From positions 4,126,967 to 4,190,966 of the forward strand of contig NC_051091.1 of NCBI RefSeq assembly GCF_901709675.1: DNA of 64,000 bases. The letters are read 5' to 3'. This DNA comes from Syngnathus acus (lineage: Eukaryota > Chordata > Actinopteri > Syngnathiformes > Syngnathidae). The position numbers and the translations under genes are program-made. Positions 1 through 13,080 of this stretch are shown piece by piece; positions within the stretch are counted from its first letter, which is position 1; the number at the start of each line of letters is the position of its first letter. A model generated the notes under the pieces. It did not search any database, was not told the origin of the DNA, and saw only the letters and a program-made list of their open reading frames with translations.

Positions 1-121
1 GAGGGCGGGGACACGGAGCCTGGGCAGCTTTATGAACTAACTGTTCCCCTCCTTTGCACAGTCAGACGTGCGCGTCTAGTCCTCAGGCACAAGTGGAGCT
101 TTGCTTGGTTCTGTCCGTTGG

Positions 122-268
122 ATGCTGCTGGAGTTGCGTTTTCTCTTCCGGAGCGAAATCGAATTTTTATGAAGGTTTTCCTTTGGGGCGAATGAGTGTA
201 ATTTCAACGACTGCATGAACCTAGTTGTGGACATTTCGGAGCTCTCGCAAGGTGAAGATGAGCAGTGA
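122..268 (+). promoter_or_regulatory. chain of four linked uORFs in the mafb 5' leader
   Basis: Four short upstream ORFs follow one another: 122-172, 169-195, 192-218 and 215-268. Each of the first three ends in a stop codon that overlaps the next start in the sequence ATGA (at 169, 192 and 215). The last one runs past the main mafb ATG (258) in another frame and stops at 266-268. Such an arrangement would be expected to limit, or permit by termination-reinitiation, translation of the main ORF. This assumes transcription starts upstream of 122, which the sequence does not prove. Confidence 0.6.
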
Positions 269-1229
269 AACGCACTCGCATTTGGGACTGCAGAAGCCCT
301 CGATGACTTTCGTCAGCGACTTTGACTTAATGAAGTTCGGCGTGAAAAAGGAGGCCGTGCAGGCCATGGAACGATCCCTCATCGGGCCCTGCAACCAGCT
401 CCACAGACCAGACTCGGTGTCATCTACCCCTGGGAGCACACCTGGCAACTCCATGCCCTCGTCGCCAAACCTCCCTCCAAACGAGCTGCGAAACAACCCC
501 GAGGACTCCTTTTGGATAACTACCAACGGGGCTTACCCTCACCCTCAGATGTACCCTCAAGCTTTTGGGCTGACCCCAGAGGATGCAGTCGAGGCGCTCA
601 TCGGGGCCACCACGCAGCAGGGACACCCGCCCGCGCCTCACGGCCACCAGCAACCACCATTCCCGATCGAGTACGAAGGCTACAACCAGCTCGGCGAGAC
701 CGCGCATCACTACTCGGAGCTTTCGGGTGCCCCAGAAATGCTCCCGAGTAGCCACTGCCAAGACCCCTTTCTCAAGAACGACATGGGCAGCGCCTCCCCA
801 CAGTTGCCCGACGAGGTCAGCGGAGCGCACCACAACCATGGCCACCTTCAGGGGCAGCACCGGCGAGCCAACCCCGAGTGTCACTTTTCAGATGACCAGC
901 TGGTGTCCATGTCGGTCAGGGAGCTCAATCGGCTCCTCCGGGGCCTCAGCAAGGACGAAGTCATGCGCCTCAAGCAGAAGCGGCGGACCCTGAAAAACCG
1001 AGGCTACGCGCAATCGTGCCGCTACAAGCGCGTCCAGCAGAAACACATCTTGGAGCACGAGAAGACCAGCCTGGTGTCCCAGGTGGAGCAGCTCAAACAC
1101 GAACTCAACAGGCTGGTGCGAGAGAGGGATGCGTACAAAATGAAGTGCGAGAAACTGTCCGGTCCAAACTGTTACCACGAAACCGGGTCAACCAGCGACA
1201 ACCCTTCCTCGCCCGAGTATATCATGTGA
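258..1229 (+). CDS. mafbb: large Maf bZIP transcription factor, MafB type
   Basis: Single-exon gene of 323 aa for a nuclear DNA-binding factor that binds MARE sites as a dimer. Near the N-terminus it has DFDLMKF followed by VKKE (about residues 21-32), the conserved large-Maf start with its sumoylation-type site. A Ser/Pro-rich stretch and the [14 protein letters not shown] segment of the transactivation domain follow. From Phe210 come the extended homology region ([16 protein letters not shown]), the basic region ([20 protein letters not shown]) and a leucine zipper, ending in SSPEYIM. The first in-frame ATG at 258 is used; the frame is open upstream from 225 but has no earlier ATG. It resembles MafB most, from the [11 protein letters not shown] tail, but lacks the usual SPLAMEYVN segment and the His-rich tract, so it is probably the diverged teleost duplicate. 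An AATAAA lies at 1731. Confidence 0.9.
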   Translation: MSSETHSHLGLQKPSMTFVSDFDLMKFGVKKEAVQAMERSLIGPCNQLHRPDSVSSTPGSTPGNSMPSSPNLPPNELRNNPEDSFWITTNGAYPHPQMYPQAFGLTPEDAVEALIGATTQQGHPPAPHGHQQPPFPIEYEGYNQLGETAHHYSELSGAPEMLPSSHCQDPFLKNDMGSASPQLPDEVSGAHHNHGHLQGQHRRANPECHFSDDQLVSMSVRELNRLLRGLSKDEVMRLKQKRRTLKNRGYAQSCRYKRVQQKHILEHEKTSLVSQVEQLKHELNRLVRERDAYKMKCEKLSGPNCYHETGSTSDNPSSPEYIM

Positions 1230-1730
1230 AGTGTGTTGATTCTCTGCAAGGAGTGAGACGTATGTGCTATATATCCTCTCCAAAAACCAGCAGCCAACTT
1301 CGCTTTTCAACAATCACTTGCTCATTGTTTAATTCATGTAAGATTCAAATATCAAATAATTGTAGAGCGGTTCAACAAGTGACGAATGAAGGCGCTCAAC
1401 GAAGCATGCATGCAGGACATGTGAGCTGTTTATATCTGCATTTTGTGTCAAATCACATACTTGAAATCATCCCCAGCAGTTTCTTTTTATTTACATTTTA
1501 ACCCCACTTGATTTTGCTTTTGCTTAGATTTTTTTTTTTTTTTTGGTATTATCGCTATCTTGTGAATTCAAATATACATTGAAGACAATGATGCTAGTTT
1601 TCTCCGCAGCATTATTTTTACCGAGCTGATTCTGCTGGACAGACGTCTGAATTCTTTACACTTGCTTATCGTTTTGTAAAGAAAACACAATTATGCAAAT
1701 TGCTTTTGTGTTTTTCATATACTAAGGATC

Positions 1731-1736
1731 AATAAA
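1731..1736 (+). other. polyadenylation signal of mafb
   Basis: AATAAA about 500 bases after the mafb stop codon, in AT-rich 3' UTR sequence. It suggests a transcript end near 1750-1760. Confidence 0.6.
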
Positions 1737-4700
1737 ATGATTGTGACTTTTTATACCAAATATCATGTCTTTGTGTCATTTTTCACTTGTACATTTTTGG
1801 GCCATTTAAGTCTACTATTTCTATAAGAGTGCAATCATTGGAAATGTCACAGCAAATTACTTTTCCGGCAAACGAAGGGCCAAGTGCTTTCGCCGCTTCC
1901 ATGACCTTTAGTCTTCAAGGAGCGCCGCTTCCTGTGCGATCCTGACATGCAAAAGCGCTGGCAGGGGCTGTGGGGCACAGATAAAGCACAGTGGAAATCA
2001 GGCTTCCCCTCTTCTCCCTTCCTCAGACAAACACATCACATCTGTATTCTGTGACAGGGGAAGAGAGAGTCGGCAATCCGCAGCAGCCCGGCGCGTGCAC
2101 ACTCCTCTGGACACCTCGAAAGGAATGTTTGCACTTGATACCTTCTTTCCCCCCCCCCCCCCCCCCTCTCTCTCTTTTCTGCACCGTTTGCCACTTTGTA
2201 ATCCATAAGCACGCTTCCTCAACACATTTCCTTCTCAGTTCAGGAGTGCAATAATATTTGGATGACCAAGCTCCTGCCCAGGCTAACATGATAAGAGTTC
2301 TCACAAACGACTTTCGAGCCTACTTCAGTGACCCTTCTGCAAGACCTAAGCAGGTGGCTTTACTTAAGGGCAGCATCTTTTTGACGGGGCACCGCTTTCT
2401 CTCATGTTTGACCCCTGACTGTTTTTTCGCTCGCCCTGCTCACCACAGGTGCAAAAGCGCTTTCCCTTTGAAAACAGGCTTTGGTCCTGTACTTCTTGCT
2501 TCTGGGACTCCATTAATCACGTAGCAGATGAGATGGCAGACAATATGCTAACTGATCGCAATATAGATTGGCACCCAATACATGAGCTGTGTCTGTAATG
2601 TCCCTTTTATAACAATTATAATGATATATTGATTTGTATTTCATCACGTACACGTCACAATATTTCCAAAATTCACTCTTAATGATGAACTTGTTTTACA
2701 TTTTATGCTGTCACATGTCACGGTAGATGACGCAACTCGTTCGGTTTAGCTTGTAATATTTGTCTTTATTTACTTGGCATGTTCTAAAGCTTTTTACGCC
2801 CTTTCAAGAAGCGGTTCGTTGGAATCTTTGACCACGATCAACCATCGCATTTGGCTTTAGAGGCATCAGCAGCCTAATAACAGTGCTTGTGTTGGCAGGG
2901 AGAGAGTCTTTGTGGTGCCTGTATGACAATGCGCCGGCTGCCATTGTAGAAACGATTAGCCAGCTCTTTTCCCTCGAATGTAATAGGCTGGAGCCCGCCG
3001 CTCATCCGCCCCCCCTCCCCACTCCACTGCAAAGACCCCAAGCCCACAGTGCCCGAGGCAGGCTACTGAGTCAGCAGGAGGGAAAGGTGTCTGCACGTCT
3101 GTGGCATCAGAATGGAGAAAGGGAATGATTGCACACGGAAAAAAAAAAGAAAAGCCGATGATGAAGCGGGTTAAAGAGGAAGCATCATCATGTCTTGAAT
3201 TCTTTCAAAATCCCTACCGCAGAGTTCTTTTTCAAATGGTGACCAATTGACACAATGTATAACGCTTAAAGATGTTTACGGGAAAATGTGAGCTTTGCCA
3301 GTGTTTGGCTGCGTCTCAGACAGAAGAATGCTGCAGAGAGTCGCCATTGTGTGGGCACAGGCAGAGGAATGCAGGCACACACGCGGACACCAATGAACAC
3401 AACCGGAGGCCTCCGACCTCAAGAGATGGCCTGGGCCAAAAGATACGAGAGTTCAGCAGAGAACTTCCTATTTGGACCCGGGGACTGACTTCAGAAGTGC
3501 CTGTCAGAGATTAGATGGACACAAATGTCAGTTAATCAGCTGGGTCAACATTTGTTGGTTACAAACAAATACCGCTGATCAAGGAGCAAACTGACGATTG
3601 TTGCTAATCTTTGACATCAGTCGGTCAGTTTTGACCGCTAAAATCTGGCGGGCTCCAGTTGCAGATTGGTTTTTCTTGACAGTTGTTTTGCAACAGAAAA
3701 GCGATGGTCGTCTGCAAGCACCCTGTCACGTGAGGCGCAGAGCAGTGATTTGGACGCTGGACAGGATGGACAAGGGGCTTCCTCTTTCACTTCCTATATG
3801 AGGAGCCAGTCAAGTGACTCTTTGTGAGAGCGTTAAGCTTGTATGTCGCAGGAAAACGCAGCTTGGATGGCTGCGGTTTCCGCTCAGGATGTCCAGTCGT
3901 TTCTGGGCAGTTGTGACATGGTGAATCACGCCGTGATCACACACGTCGCACGCACGCAAAATGAGCAGTCGTTTGATTACATCAGAAAAATGGCGATTCT
4001 TTGCTTTTGCTTCAAAATTGCACTTGTGTTCATTCATGTCCTTCAGGGACATTTTTTTTTCTACATCCTGACCGATTCCTCAGTCATTATGAACGTAATA
4101 CTTGGTAATGACTAACGTTATCACATGCCGCGCTCCGTGAGATTCTAGCGAGCGGTTTAATATGTAGCTCCTCAACGACAATAAAACTTCTGGAGTTATC
4201 TTTAAGGCTTCCCAGTGTTCTGCCTGTTTACGCGTGAACTTCTGGGGATCTGATAGGAGGCACTGCTGATAAGGAACTTGTCACGTTTCACTGGACACCA
4301 CCGTGGCAGCTTCGACAAAGTCCCGTCACATTACCGAGCGTGTACTTTGGTCACGGGACAAAGGGTGAACCTCTGTAATGTAATAATTATACAGATTCCT
4401 GCCATCTTGATAGAACGAGATTGGAAAGCAACTGATGTTCCTGTTTGTGATGGACACGTCTTTCTGCTTTTTTAGCGTGACGCTGCAACTTTGAAAGGGG
4501 GGGGGGGGGTTATCCAAGAAAGCCGAGCTCTTTCCCTTTCTTTCCCTGTTAGGATTTCCTGTCCTGTTTTATGGGGGTCATGCAGCTGGCAGGCGCCCTC
4601 CGTAATAATGACAGGCAACCATTAGTGGACAGTAGAAAGACAAGCCACGGAGGTTAACTGGGCCGAAGCCCGCTTCCTATCTTTAGGCCTGATAATTGTG

Positions 4701-7261
4701 TCTCTTAGTTTGGGAAAAGCAAAGGTTTGCTGATTAAGGCTCGGCGTCTTCTCAGATGCAAGCGTGCGGCAAACTGCCGAGTTCAACTTCGCTTGGACGG
4801 AGCCAACACACGCATGCTATCTCTTATCTCCTGAATACAACATGACACATTGACATCTAGAAAATCACCGGTGTTGTTTTTATTGTCTTTTTTCTTCTTT
4901 TTTTTTTCCCCCCTCAAGAGGCCTCGACAAAAAAGTCTTTTAGAGGATTTTAATCTGTACAAACTTTTTTATTTTATGAATCTCTGTTGATCCTAATATG
5001 GTGGACAAGACAATATGGCTGTGGTCATGTGTTCTTGAGAACTCTAACAGGACTGCTTGAAACTGGGTGTGTCACTCTCCCACTAATGTGTCATGTTAAC
5101 ATCTCTGTCGTGTCATAACTTGTATCTCATGGCTCTCTAATGGTGCCTGTGAAACTTGAAGTCATGTTACCACTTTACAGCGCTACAAGTCTTGTCCACA
5201 CCCAACATTGGGTGGGATCACTTTTTTGACAGTCAGGGAGGAGAGACCAATTCACAGACTGCCAGGGATCTATTTCGAGCCTTTACACGACAGTGAACCC
5301 AATCTTGTTCTTGGTTCACATACAGGAAGTATGCTACTCTGAGTTTGGTTTGACTTACTTTAAATTCTTTCTGACATCGGATCTACTCTTAGATATTGCA
5401 AAGTTATTTGTTGAAAATACTGGTCGTGATATTTGAAGCGACACTATTTGCACACTCTAAAAACGTACACGTTCTGTTGTGCATTTGATGCCCACTTGTT
5501 TTTTTGCAGATGAAAAATAACGCAATCGAATCATGAATGTAATTTCTACCAAATAGCGAAAAAGAAAGTCAGCCCATCTCTGCCTATTTCAGTTTCCCCC
5601 GTGAATGTCAGGACTCAAGATAATTAAGTCTGACGTTTGAAGAGCTTTCTTGTCACCATTCAACAGCTTGGTACCCTCAAGTGATATTCACTTTGTTAGA
5701 GCAAGTATGCTCTTCATTCTGAAGGCCATCCCACTTAAGAGGAGAAGGGTCAGATTGCTCCACGTCAGCACTCTTCTGATTAAGCTAGAAACTTTCAGGC
5801 ATTATGTTCGTTCGGTGCTTAGTTAAGGGCAACGTACGTGTAGATTTTAAGGGGCTCCCCGATCCACTGCCAACATGTTTGAGAGCAGCAGCCCCTGAGT
5901 GCTAGCTAACATGTCCAGGCTGCATGACAACATATGTTGGTGACCTTTGACTCCAAGCGCTGACCTGAGCCCACATACTGTCAGGTGTTGCGCAACATTC
6001 AACTGTCTTAATAGTTGGCGAGACTCACCGTCTGTTTCCCGTATTTGTTCTGGACAACACACACACACATCTGAGAAGATCGTGAAAAATGTAGATTGGA
6101 GGAGCAGAGGAGATCCCACTTTGGATCAGGACCAAAATGTGTAGTGTTACAGATGCAGTAGCTACACATGCTAATTTTGTTTTTAAGATTTATGCATGAG
6201 GATTTAAGGATGTCCTGGGGTAAAATATACAACAGAAATATTTACACTGTTTACATAGCCAAAGTTTTTTTTATATTTATGAATTATATGTTGTCTAATC
6301 GGCTAACAAAAAAAAGTCCTCCTTGGCTCTTGCACAGTTTAATAATATCAAAGGCCAAAAAGTGTATGCTTGGCACAAAACATTTGCTCTCGGATTGTCA
6401 GCTTCAAGTCTCTTTTGTGAATGTGAGGTCAAAAGGGCAGCGCAAGTGGGAGTGACAGTAGAAAGGCAGGCCGATGGGGCTAAATTTAAATCCGAAGAGG
6501 AACAGCCTTGACTCGTGTGTGGACCCTCTTTCCATACCACGTTGTCAGCATCCACATGACTTTGTGCCAGTTTTTTATTTGAATACACCATTTGAATGGC
6601 TTGAGGTGTTGGCGGTTGATTGGTGGAGTTGGTGGAAAGCTCGAGCATCGGCCTTTCCCACACAGCAAACTCGGAGCATTTTCACTGAAGCTTTATCAAG
6701 CTCCGATCACCCGATAGATCGTTTGGAACTTTAGATTCTGCATAAGAACCTTTCACGATTACCATAAGAAGTTCAATCCTCTCAAGGCGCATTTCTTGGA
6801 TGAATTGAGGCTGGAGAGACGTGTGCTTTCCAGTCAACAGTGAACCTGTCAAATAATAGCCAAATGACAAAAGTGTGTCAGTTATGCCTTCAGTGAGTCT
6901 TTTTTGTTTTCAGTGCGGCTCGCCTCGAGGGCTACTTGAGCATGCACACCTATCTGCGCCGCTATCTCGACAGTATATCTGTGTCAGCAGCGGACTGAGA
7001 CAGGATCATGAGAAATGGAGGCGATCCTGGTCCTCAGGCCCACAGATAGGGGTGTGCTCTTAGACGTAAACAGGTTTTATGTGCGTCTATGTGTATTTAT
7101 CAGCTTTGGAAAGGTGGCATGACGAGACTTCCCACAGGAGAGAGGCTTGTCATCCCACACTTTCCTCTCCTCGCTCATCTTACTCAGTCACATGCTTCTT
7201 ATCTCTGCATCTGCCAGGCCATTACGGGTTGCTGTGAGCCGCAGTGCCATCAGTTTAGTTT

Positions 7262-7482
7262 CCATTCGGCTTGTCCTCATCAGGGTGAGCTGACTTTGGG
7301 CACCCTGGATTGCCCGTCGATTAGCCTAGCATGTATCCTTTGGGAATGTGGGAGAAAAGCGAAAACCCAGGTGAGCACGGGGTGAGCATGCCAACTCCAC
7401 ACAGCGAGGCCCAGAGCTGAACCCTGAACCGCAAAAGTGTGAGGCAGCCACGAAACTCCACCATGCTGCCCCACTGCGTTGT
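7262..7482. repeat. degraded retrotransposon 3' tail
   Basis: The block contains phrases typical of a very common fish repeat: a GTGAGCTGACTTTGGGC stretch, a degenerate 'atg tggga gaaa' segment, GAGCATGCCAACTCCACACA, and an end with GTGAGGCAGCCACG...CACCATGCTGCC. These match the familiar consensus of L2/Rex-like tails in order, with many substitutions. Assigned from memory of the repeat; not searched. Confidence 0.45.
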
Positions 7483-8555
7483 CATTTTTATATTTAACGA
7501 AGATGCAAATTCCGGCAGCGACGACATCATAAAGGTGACGCCTTGGCTCCATTGTGAGCCAGCATCACAACGAGAGCTTGACCTTGCCTTTTGCCTCTTG
7601 GCTGTCTGACAAAGCAATCGCCCGTGCTCTGGTGCAGCACAGCCGTCCTCTAAATGAAAGTAGCACGGAGACGAAGGGCAAAGAGGCCTATGGAATATCA
7701 ATGTGCAATGCTCTCATTTAAGATTAAAGCTTTGAATAGAACCCTATGGAGTCGCTCGCCTAAGAAATGCTTGACATTTTACCCTTGCTGACTCTGGATA
7801 AAAAGGTGTCCTGCCCCTCCGGTAGCATCACCTCCGCTAACTAGTGGCCCCTCCTCAACTTCCACCACCCCCTCCCTCCTCCAAATTCATTGTGAAGTTA
7901 TTGACTGAGGCTCTAGCCACACTTGGAACAAATAAGTAAAATGGATCCTCTTACTGGCGGCGTATGATAAGAATACTGAAATACCCAAAAGTGTGCGGCT
8001 CAGCAAAATGACAAAGTGTAGAAGGGGAAATATGAAGCCTCTGTGATAAACCCTGAAAAAAAAAATGTACCACTAGATGGATACGTGCAAGAAAATATGC
8101 ACTGACGACGTATATTTAATTGTGAGTCTTATATGCCAGTTTATGCTAATACTAAAAATGCTACTTTTTGAAATACAACGTATGACCAAGTAGCAGCCTT
8201 GCTTCAGCTTCAATTTAAATCTAAAATATTGCCTTACCGCTGCACATTTCTTGATGACTATTCCCGCGTAATGTTAATTGTGCTTTTGGTTAAAAAGAAA
8301 AAGAAGTAACGATTTATATTTAAACGATCTCATTCAAAGTACTGCAGCTATACTGAAAGTGCAGATGGGAGTATATATATTTAACTAGTGTCATCTCTTT
8401 GAGCACACTATAGAGAATGATTTAAAAATGTAGTCTATATGGTGCTAACCGCACTCGTGATAAACAGAATTCCACATCACGCTCCGACTCTGCAGTTAAC
8501 TGAATCAATGCAATTCCACTTGTGCTGATCTTGCAAACTGAGACCCTTCCCCCAT

Positions 8556-8646
8556 CCTCTCTCTCGCTCTCTCTCGCTCTCTCTCGCTCGCTCTCTCTCG
8601 CTCTCTCGCTCTCTCACTCTCTCACACACACACACACACACACACC
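8556..8646. repeat. CTCTCG/CTCT and CA microsatellite
   Basis: An imperfect CTCTCG/CTCT tract passes directly into a pure CA run ending at about 8645. Simple-sequence DNA; the 81-aa frame across it is low complexity and not a gene. Confidence 0.9.
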
Positions 8647-11600
8647 CTCGTGGGGCAGGTCTACCCGTCGTAGCGTATTAGCAGTGGAAGTCGTCACACA
8701 ATCAAGACAAGGCAGAGTACGAGACGTCAGGCCAATTTGTTTCCTTCTTGGCGCTCCATCACATTAGCAGCAGAGCCATACCCTTGAGCTAAATCTAAGT
8801 TCACACAGAGGGAGCGGGCTGCTGGACAGCATTGTCAGCACCTTTTCGACGGCTGCTGACATGCAGGCGCAGACTGACGTGGAGGAAAAAAACACAACAA
8901 CAAAAAAAAAACAGGATGGTTTGAAATACGGTCCTACGGGTGTTCCCTTTTTTTATGGGCTTGTCGTTCTTATCCTGAGGCGAGAAGCGAGAACATTTAA
9001 CAAAAATGCGCCACAGTCAGAGGTTCGGCTCATCAGAGTATTTAGTCAAGTAGAGGGATTTCCGCTCTGATTCGGGTCACAGCCTAAATGTGCTACGACT
9101 CCCCGAGTCAGAAGACAAATACAACCCAACAAAGCCAGTCAATAGTTCAATTATCTACGTGTCTGCTTTAATTAAACATATAATTGATCAGTCAAGGACA
9201 AATTATAGTCATCCCATTACCCATTAATCTAAAAGATTTGGCATGACCACCACTTGACCTCATTGTGGAGTGAGTGGCCCTAATGTAGCTACTGTTGGCT
9301 GCATTTCCCGTCATAATATGTCCAAAAGCGGCTCCGGTTTAGCTAAAATAGTTAGAGGGGAAAACAGCATCATACTGCTTACGTTTGACTTTTCTAACTG
9401 AATTCATGAATATATATGAATCCATCTTGGATCTCAATCTGAAGCTCCCTCCAGCTGCTGCCATTGTCTTTGTTGTCTCAGAGTGATTTTTTTTTTTTGC
9501 AAGATGCTTCAAGTGTTAGCCTGCAAATCCTGACCAGGCTGTTTTTTTTTTTTAAATATATGTGAACCTGTATTTTGCTAGAGTCTCAATTGTTCGAATA
9601 ATGGCATCTCGCATTTTCATGGCAAGCTTGCAAAAATAATAGGAATTGCAAACCATACTAATTTGTTCACCAGTGCAATTTCTGTGATTTTTGATCTTAT
9701 GCACACAATTTAAGCACATTCCTCCTTCTTTTATGACTGAAAATTTTGAAAAAAGCAACTTGTATAGCATGTCCTTGTCGTACTCTCCCAAGTATGACAA
9801 GCCAAGAACGGCACACGCGCTTTGCGTGAATGTATGGCCAACCTTTGGACTTCACCACTACTCGCCTTAATAGCTCAATCTTATGGATCATTTGAAAGCC
9901 TGCTGAGACAGACAGATAGCTAATGGATTGCAAGGCAAATCAATGACCAGATCAATAGAAGACTCGTCAATAAATGGATAGAGCGCCACTGTAATAGACA
10001 CCAGAGTTAACGGTGAACGTTGTAGAACAACATTGTGTGCCACACTCGCCTTGTGCGGGCCGTCCTGGCTGATAAGGTGTCCCGTTGAATAATGCAGACA
10101 ACAAACTCATTGACACAAGAACGCTACATACGTGACATTTAGAGGGCCAAACCCCAAAAACAATGGACTGAATAAATAAAACATCCCCAGCAGTCTCATG
10201 TGATTTTGCCTTAAAGGCAGTGAGGCAGCACCCCACAAAAACAAGCAGTTGATGTTATATATATATTTTTCATTCTATTTCATAATATTTGATGCAGAGG
10301 ACAAAACACACTGGACTGCTTGTTTTTGGAATGTGCAAAGAGTACCTCAGGGCCTTACCAAAATTCAAAGTTTTTTTTTTTTTCTTCTCTCAGAGCAAAG
10401 ATTAGGAGACGAATGCAACAATTTGTTTCAGCTAAAAGACGAGCGTACTGTACTGTCCCGGGACACGACGTGCCGTGCGCAAGCGGCTCGCCGCAAATGT
10501 CGATTGTGTGGGACTCAGGTGCTTCTGTGACCGGAGGCTTAGTCATCGCTTGCCGTTTCATCATCCCGCAACATCCCGCTCTCCAATAACCGCATTCCAC
10601 GCTGTTGAGAATAGGCAGCGTCGTAAAGGCATTCTATGCGATGGCCCCGCTTACGTCAGCTCGTGCCACTTGGACACGCAAGTGTTAAGACGCTACAGCT
10701 GCTTCTAATGGGCCCGTGCCATAAATCTCTGGAGAATGGCTGCTTTGAGAGGTGGGCGCTCGCTCAGGAGCAGCTGTACCCGTCTAAAAATAGTGCCAAG
10801 GCTGCTCCTGGCACACATTGAAGTAAGCATGCAGTTCAGCACACAAAGCTAATCAACAATAACTCCCACCTGCATTGGGCCTAGCATCATCGCTATTACA
10901 CAGGAAGCCGGGGCCTCGTGCGGCGGGAGCGTCAGCGTATGTCACCGTGACTCACCCTACAAAACGAGAGAATCGTGACCACAAAAATCAAACACTTTGC
11001 AAAACATTCCCACTCAGCACCACATACAACAAACGCTGGTCAAAGTGACAACCACTAGTTAGCCCCCCCCTCAAAAAATATCACAAAATTCACACACTAA
11101 GCTGTTTTTTTTATCAGTGTCTCTTTTTAGTCATGTTCTGTAAGGGCTGTAAGTACAAACAGAAATACGTACGTCCGTAACACCCAGCACTGAAATGTTC
11201 AGACGAATGATAAAAATCCAAAAGAATCATTTCCAAGCACATCACTTGGATTTGGGTACTCCCACCTAAGGAAATGTGATTGCTCAACACATTTGCTGGC
11301 AGTCTGTAGAAGTGCCAAATTGGGCCTCTGGGAGTCACTGTCGCTCACAAACTGACAAAGGAAGTGCAAGTACTCATACTTCAAACTCATCAAGCACGTT
11401 GGTGATAATGGAAATGAAGAGGTCAGGATCAGGCAGGCTATTTGTGTTACATTCTGATACGGAGCATTTGACAAAAGAGCTAACTGAGCTTCCATTGAGG
11501 AGGTGAGAGGACAAGCAACCGCATGCAGGCAGAATCCATCCTGTGCAGACATTGAGGCAGCCTATAAATAAACATGAAGACGTACGTAAATCCAATAATC

Positions 11601-12659
11601 AATCGTGTGACGAGAGCAGACTGTCTGCTTCATTCTGATCTATTTGCTCCTGTGGGACTTGTGGCGGGGGGGGGAATACTGCCGCAATAGAAAACCATAA
11701 ACACCGACAGGCCCTCATGGCTGCATTGTGCTCATAAATGTTTTATCATAGAAGCTTGCAAAAACTCAAATGTTGTCGAGATGCGCTGTCCAACACAGAA
11801 GTCCCTGCAGACTCTTAACTTGTACAGAGTGAATTTTATGAAACTGTAACATCCGTTTATTTATCTATTGCCAATACTCTCGATTAAGGCACAAAATTTC
11901 AATCCTCTTAATTGCCAATAAAATAACTTTTCATAAGCACTCCTGAAAGTATTCCATTGGTCGATTCTACCAGCTAATATCAGTCTCACAGTGGTGTGGG
12001 AAATCTCTTCTATTTCCTGTTTTTAGTTCCGTTTGTCTTTGCAATACTTATTTCCATTGATTTTTATGATTATCTCGATGCTCGGTGAATTTATTTAGTC
12101 TGAGAAAACTTCAAGAGATAATAAAGATGAGTGATTTTTTTTTAATGCACTTAAAATGTGCATGAATAGAATGCAGAAGGTCATTTGAAATTTGCATAGC
12201 AGTGGTTTGTAATTCTTAAGACAATCTGGATAACTGGATTAGAGCCCAACAAAACGTTATCATATGACACTTTTTTGTCAGAAATGTTGACAGCTTTTAC
12301 TTGGTTACCATTTGGTGGGGGGGGAAAAAACCTTTGGTATACTTACCTGCACAATACTTGACTTACATCTTCAACAATTGGTTAATGTACTTTTGTGCTC
12401 ATCTTTCCGACAGATTGGCAAGAAAAAAATCCCAAATTTGATATTATGAGAACGAGTGAAAATTGTCTTAATTTCCTCCTTCCCAAATTTCAACACTGCA
12501 ACAAAATCTGATGACGGTTTTTGATATGCAAGAAAAGCGCACACTCTAGCGGCCGAAAGGTGTAAGTGATGCTTTGTACAAGTAGGCCTTTTTTTAATGG
12601 CAGCTCCCCCCACCCAAGAAAAAAATATATAATCTCGATATTGTGTTTTAATTGACACG

Positions 12660-13080
12660 TGAAGGGAAATATGCAAAGGCTCTGTGTTTACCTGTGAGCC
12701 TCAGCTAATAGGTGCACACTGTTGTGTTGTGGCTCCCCCGCTGCTCCCCTAATTACAGCCGGTGGTTGCTTTGCAGCAACCTAATAAAATCAAATACGAC
12801 GCTCTTCCATATTAGTCCCATTGTATGTACTTGCAGATCAGTCCTCTCTCAGCTCTGCCATTTTACATAATGAATGCCATGGCTTTTGATGTGTTTGCCC
12901 GGTAGGAGATGCGCGCTCCGCAGGAGGAGCCAGCCGCCCGAGGCCCTGCTGTTCTTACCTTCTTCATTTAAAAAAATGGTTAAACGCAGTCTGCTGAATT
13001 AAATCGGAACGGGCGTAATGTGGCATTGTGCGAAACACTCTCTCGTTTTCTAATTCACTCCTTCTGGTTCATTGCAGTTA
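12660..13080. promoter_or_regulatory. possible conserved non-coding element
   Basis: A non-repetitive block with CTAATTACAG, CATAATGAATG and ATTTACATAATG-like homeodomain/POU motifs and no open frame. Its texture resembles developmental enhancers beside mafb. No alignment was available, so this is only a pointer. Confidence 0.2.

Noticed and set aside
225-257. In-frame extension of mafb upstream of 258
   Set aside because: It has no ATG; the frame would start at TTG, and uORF4 covers the same stretch.
420-884. 154-aa antisense frame inside mafb
   Set aside because: Shadow frame in GC-rich coding DNA with no domain.
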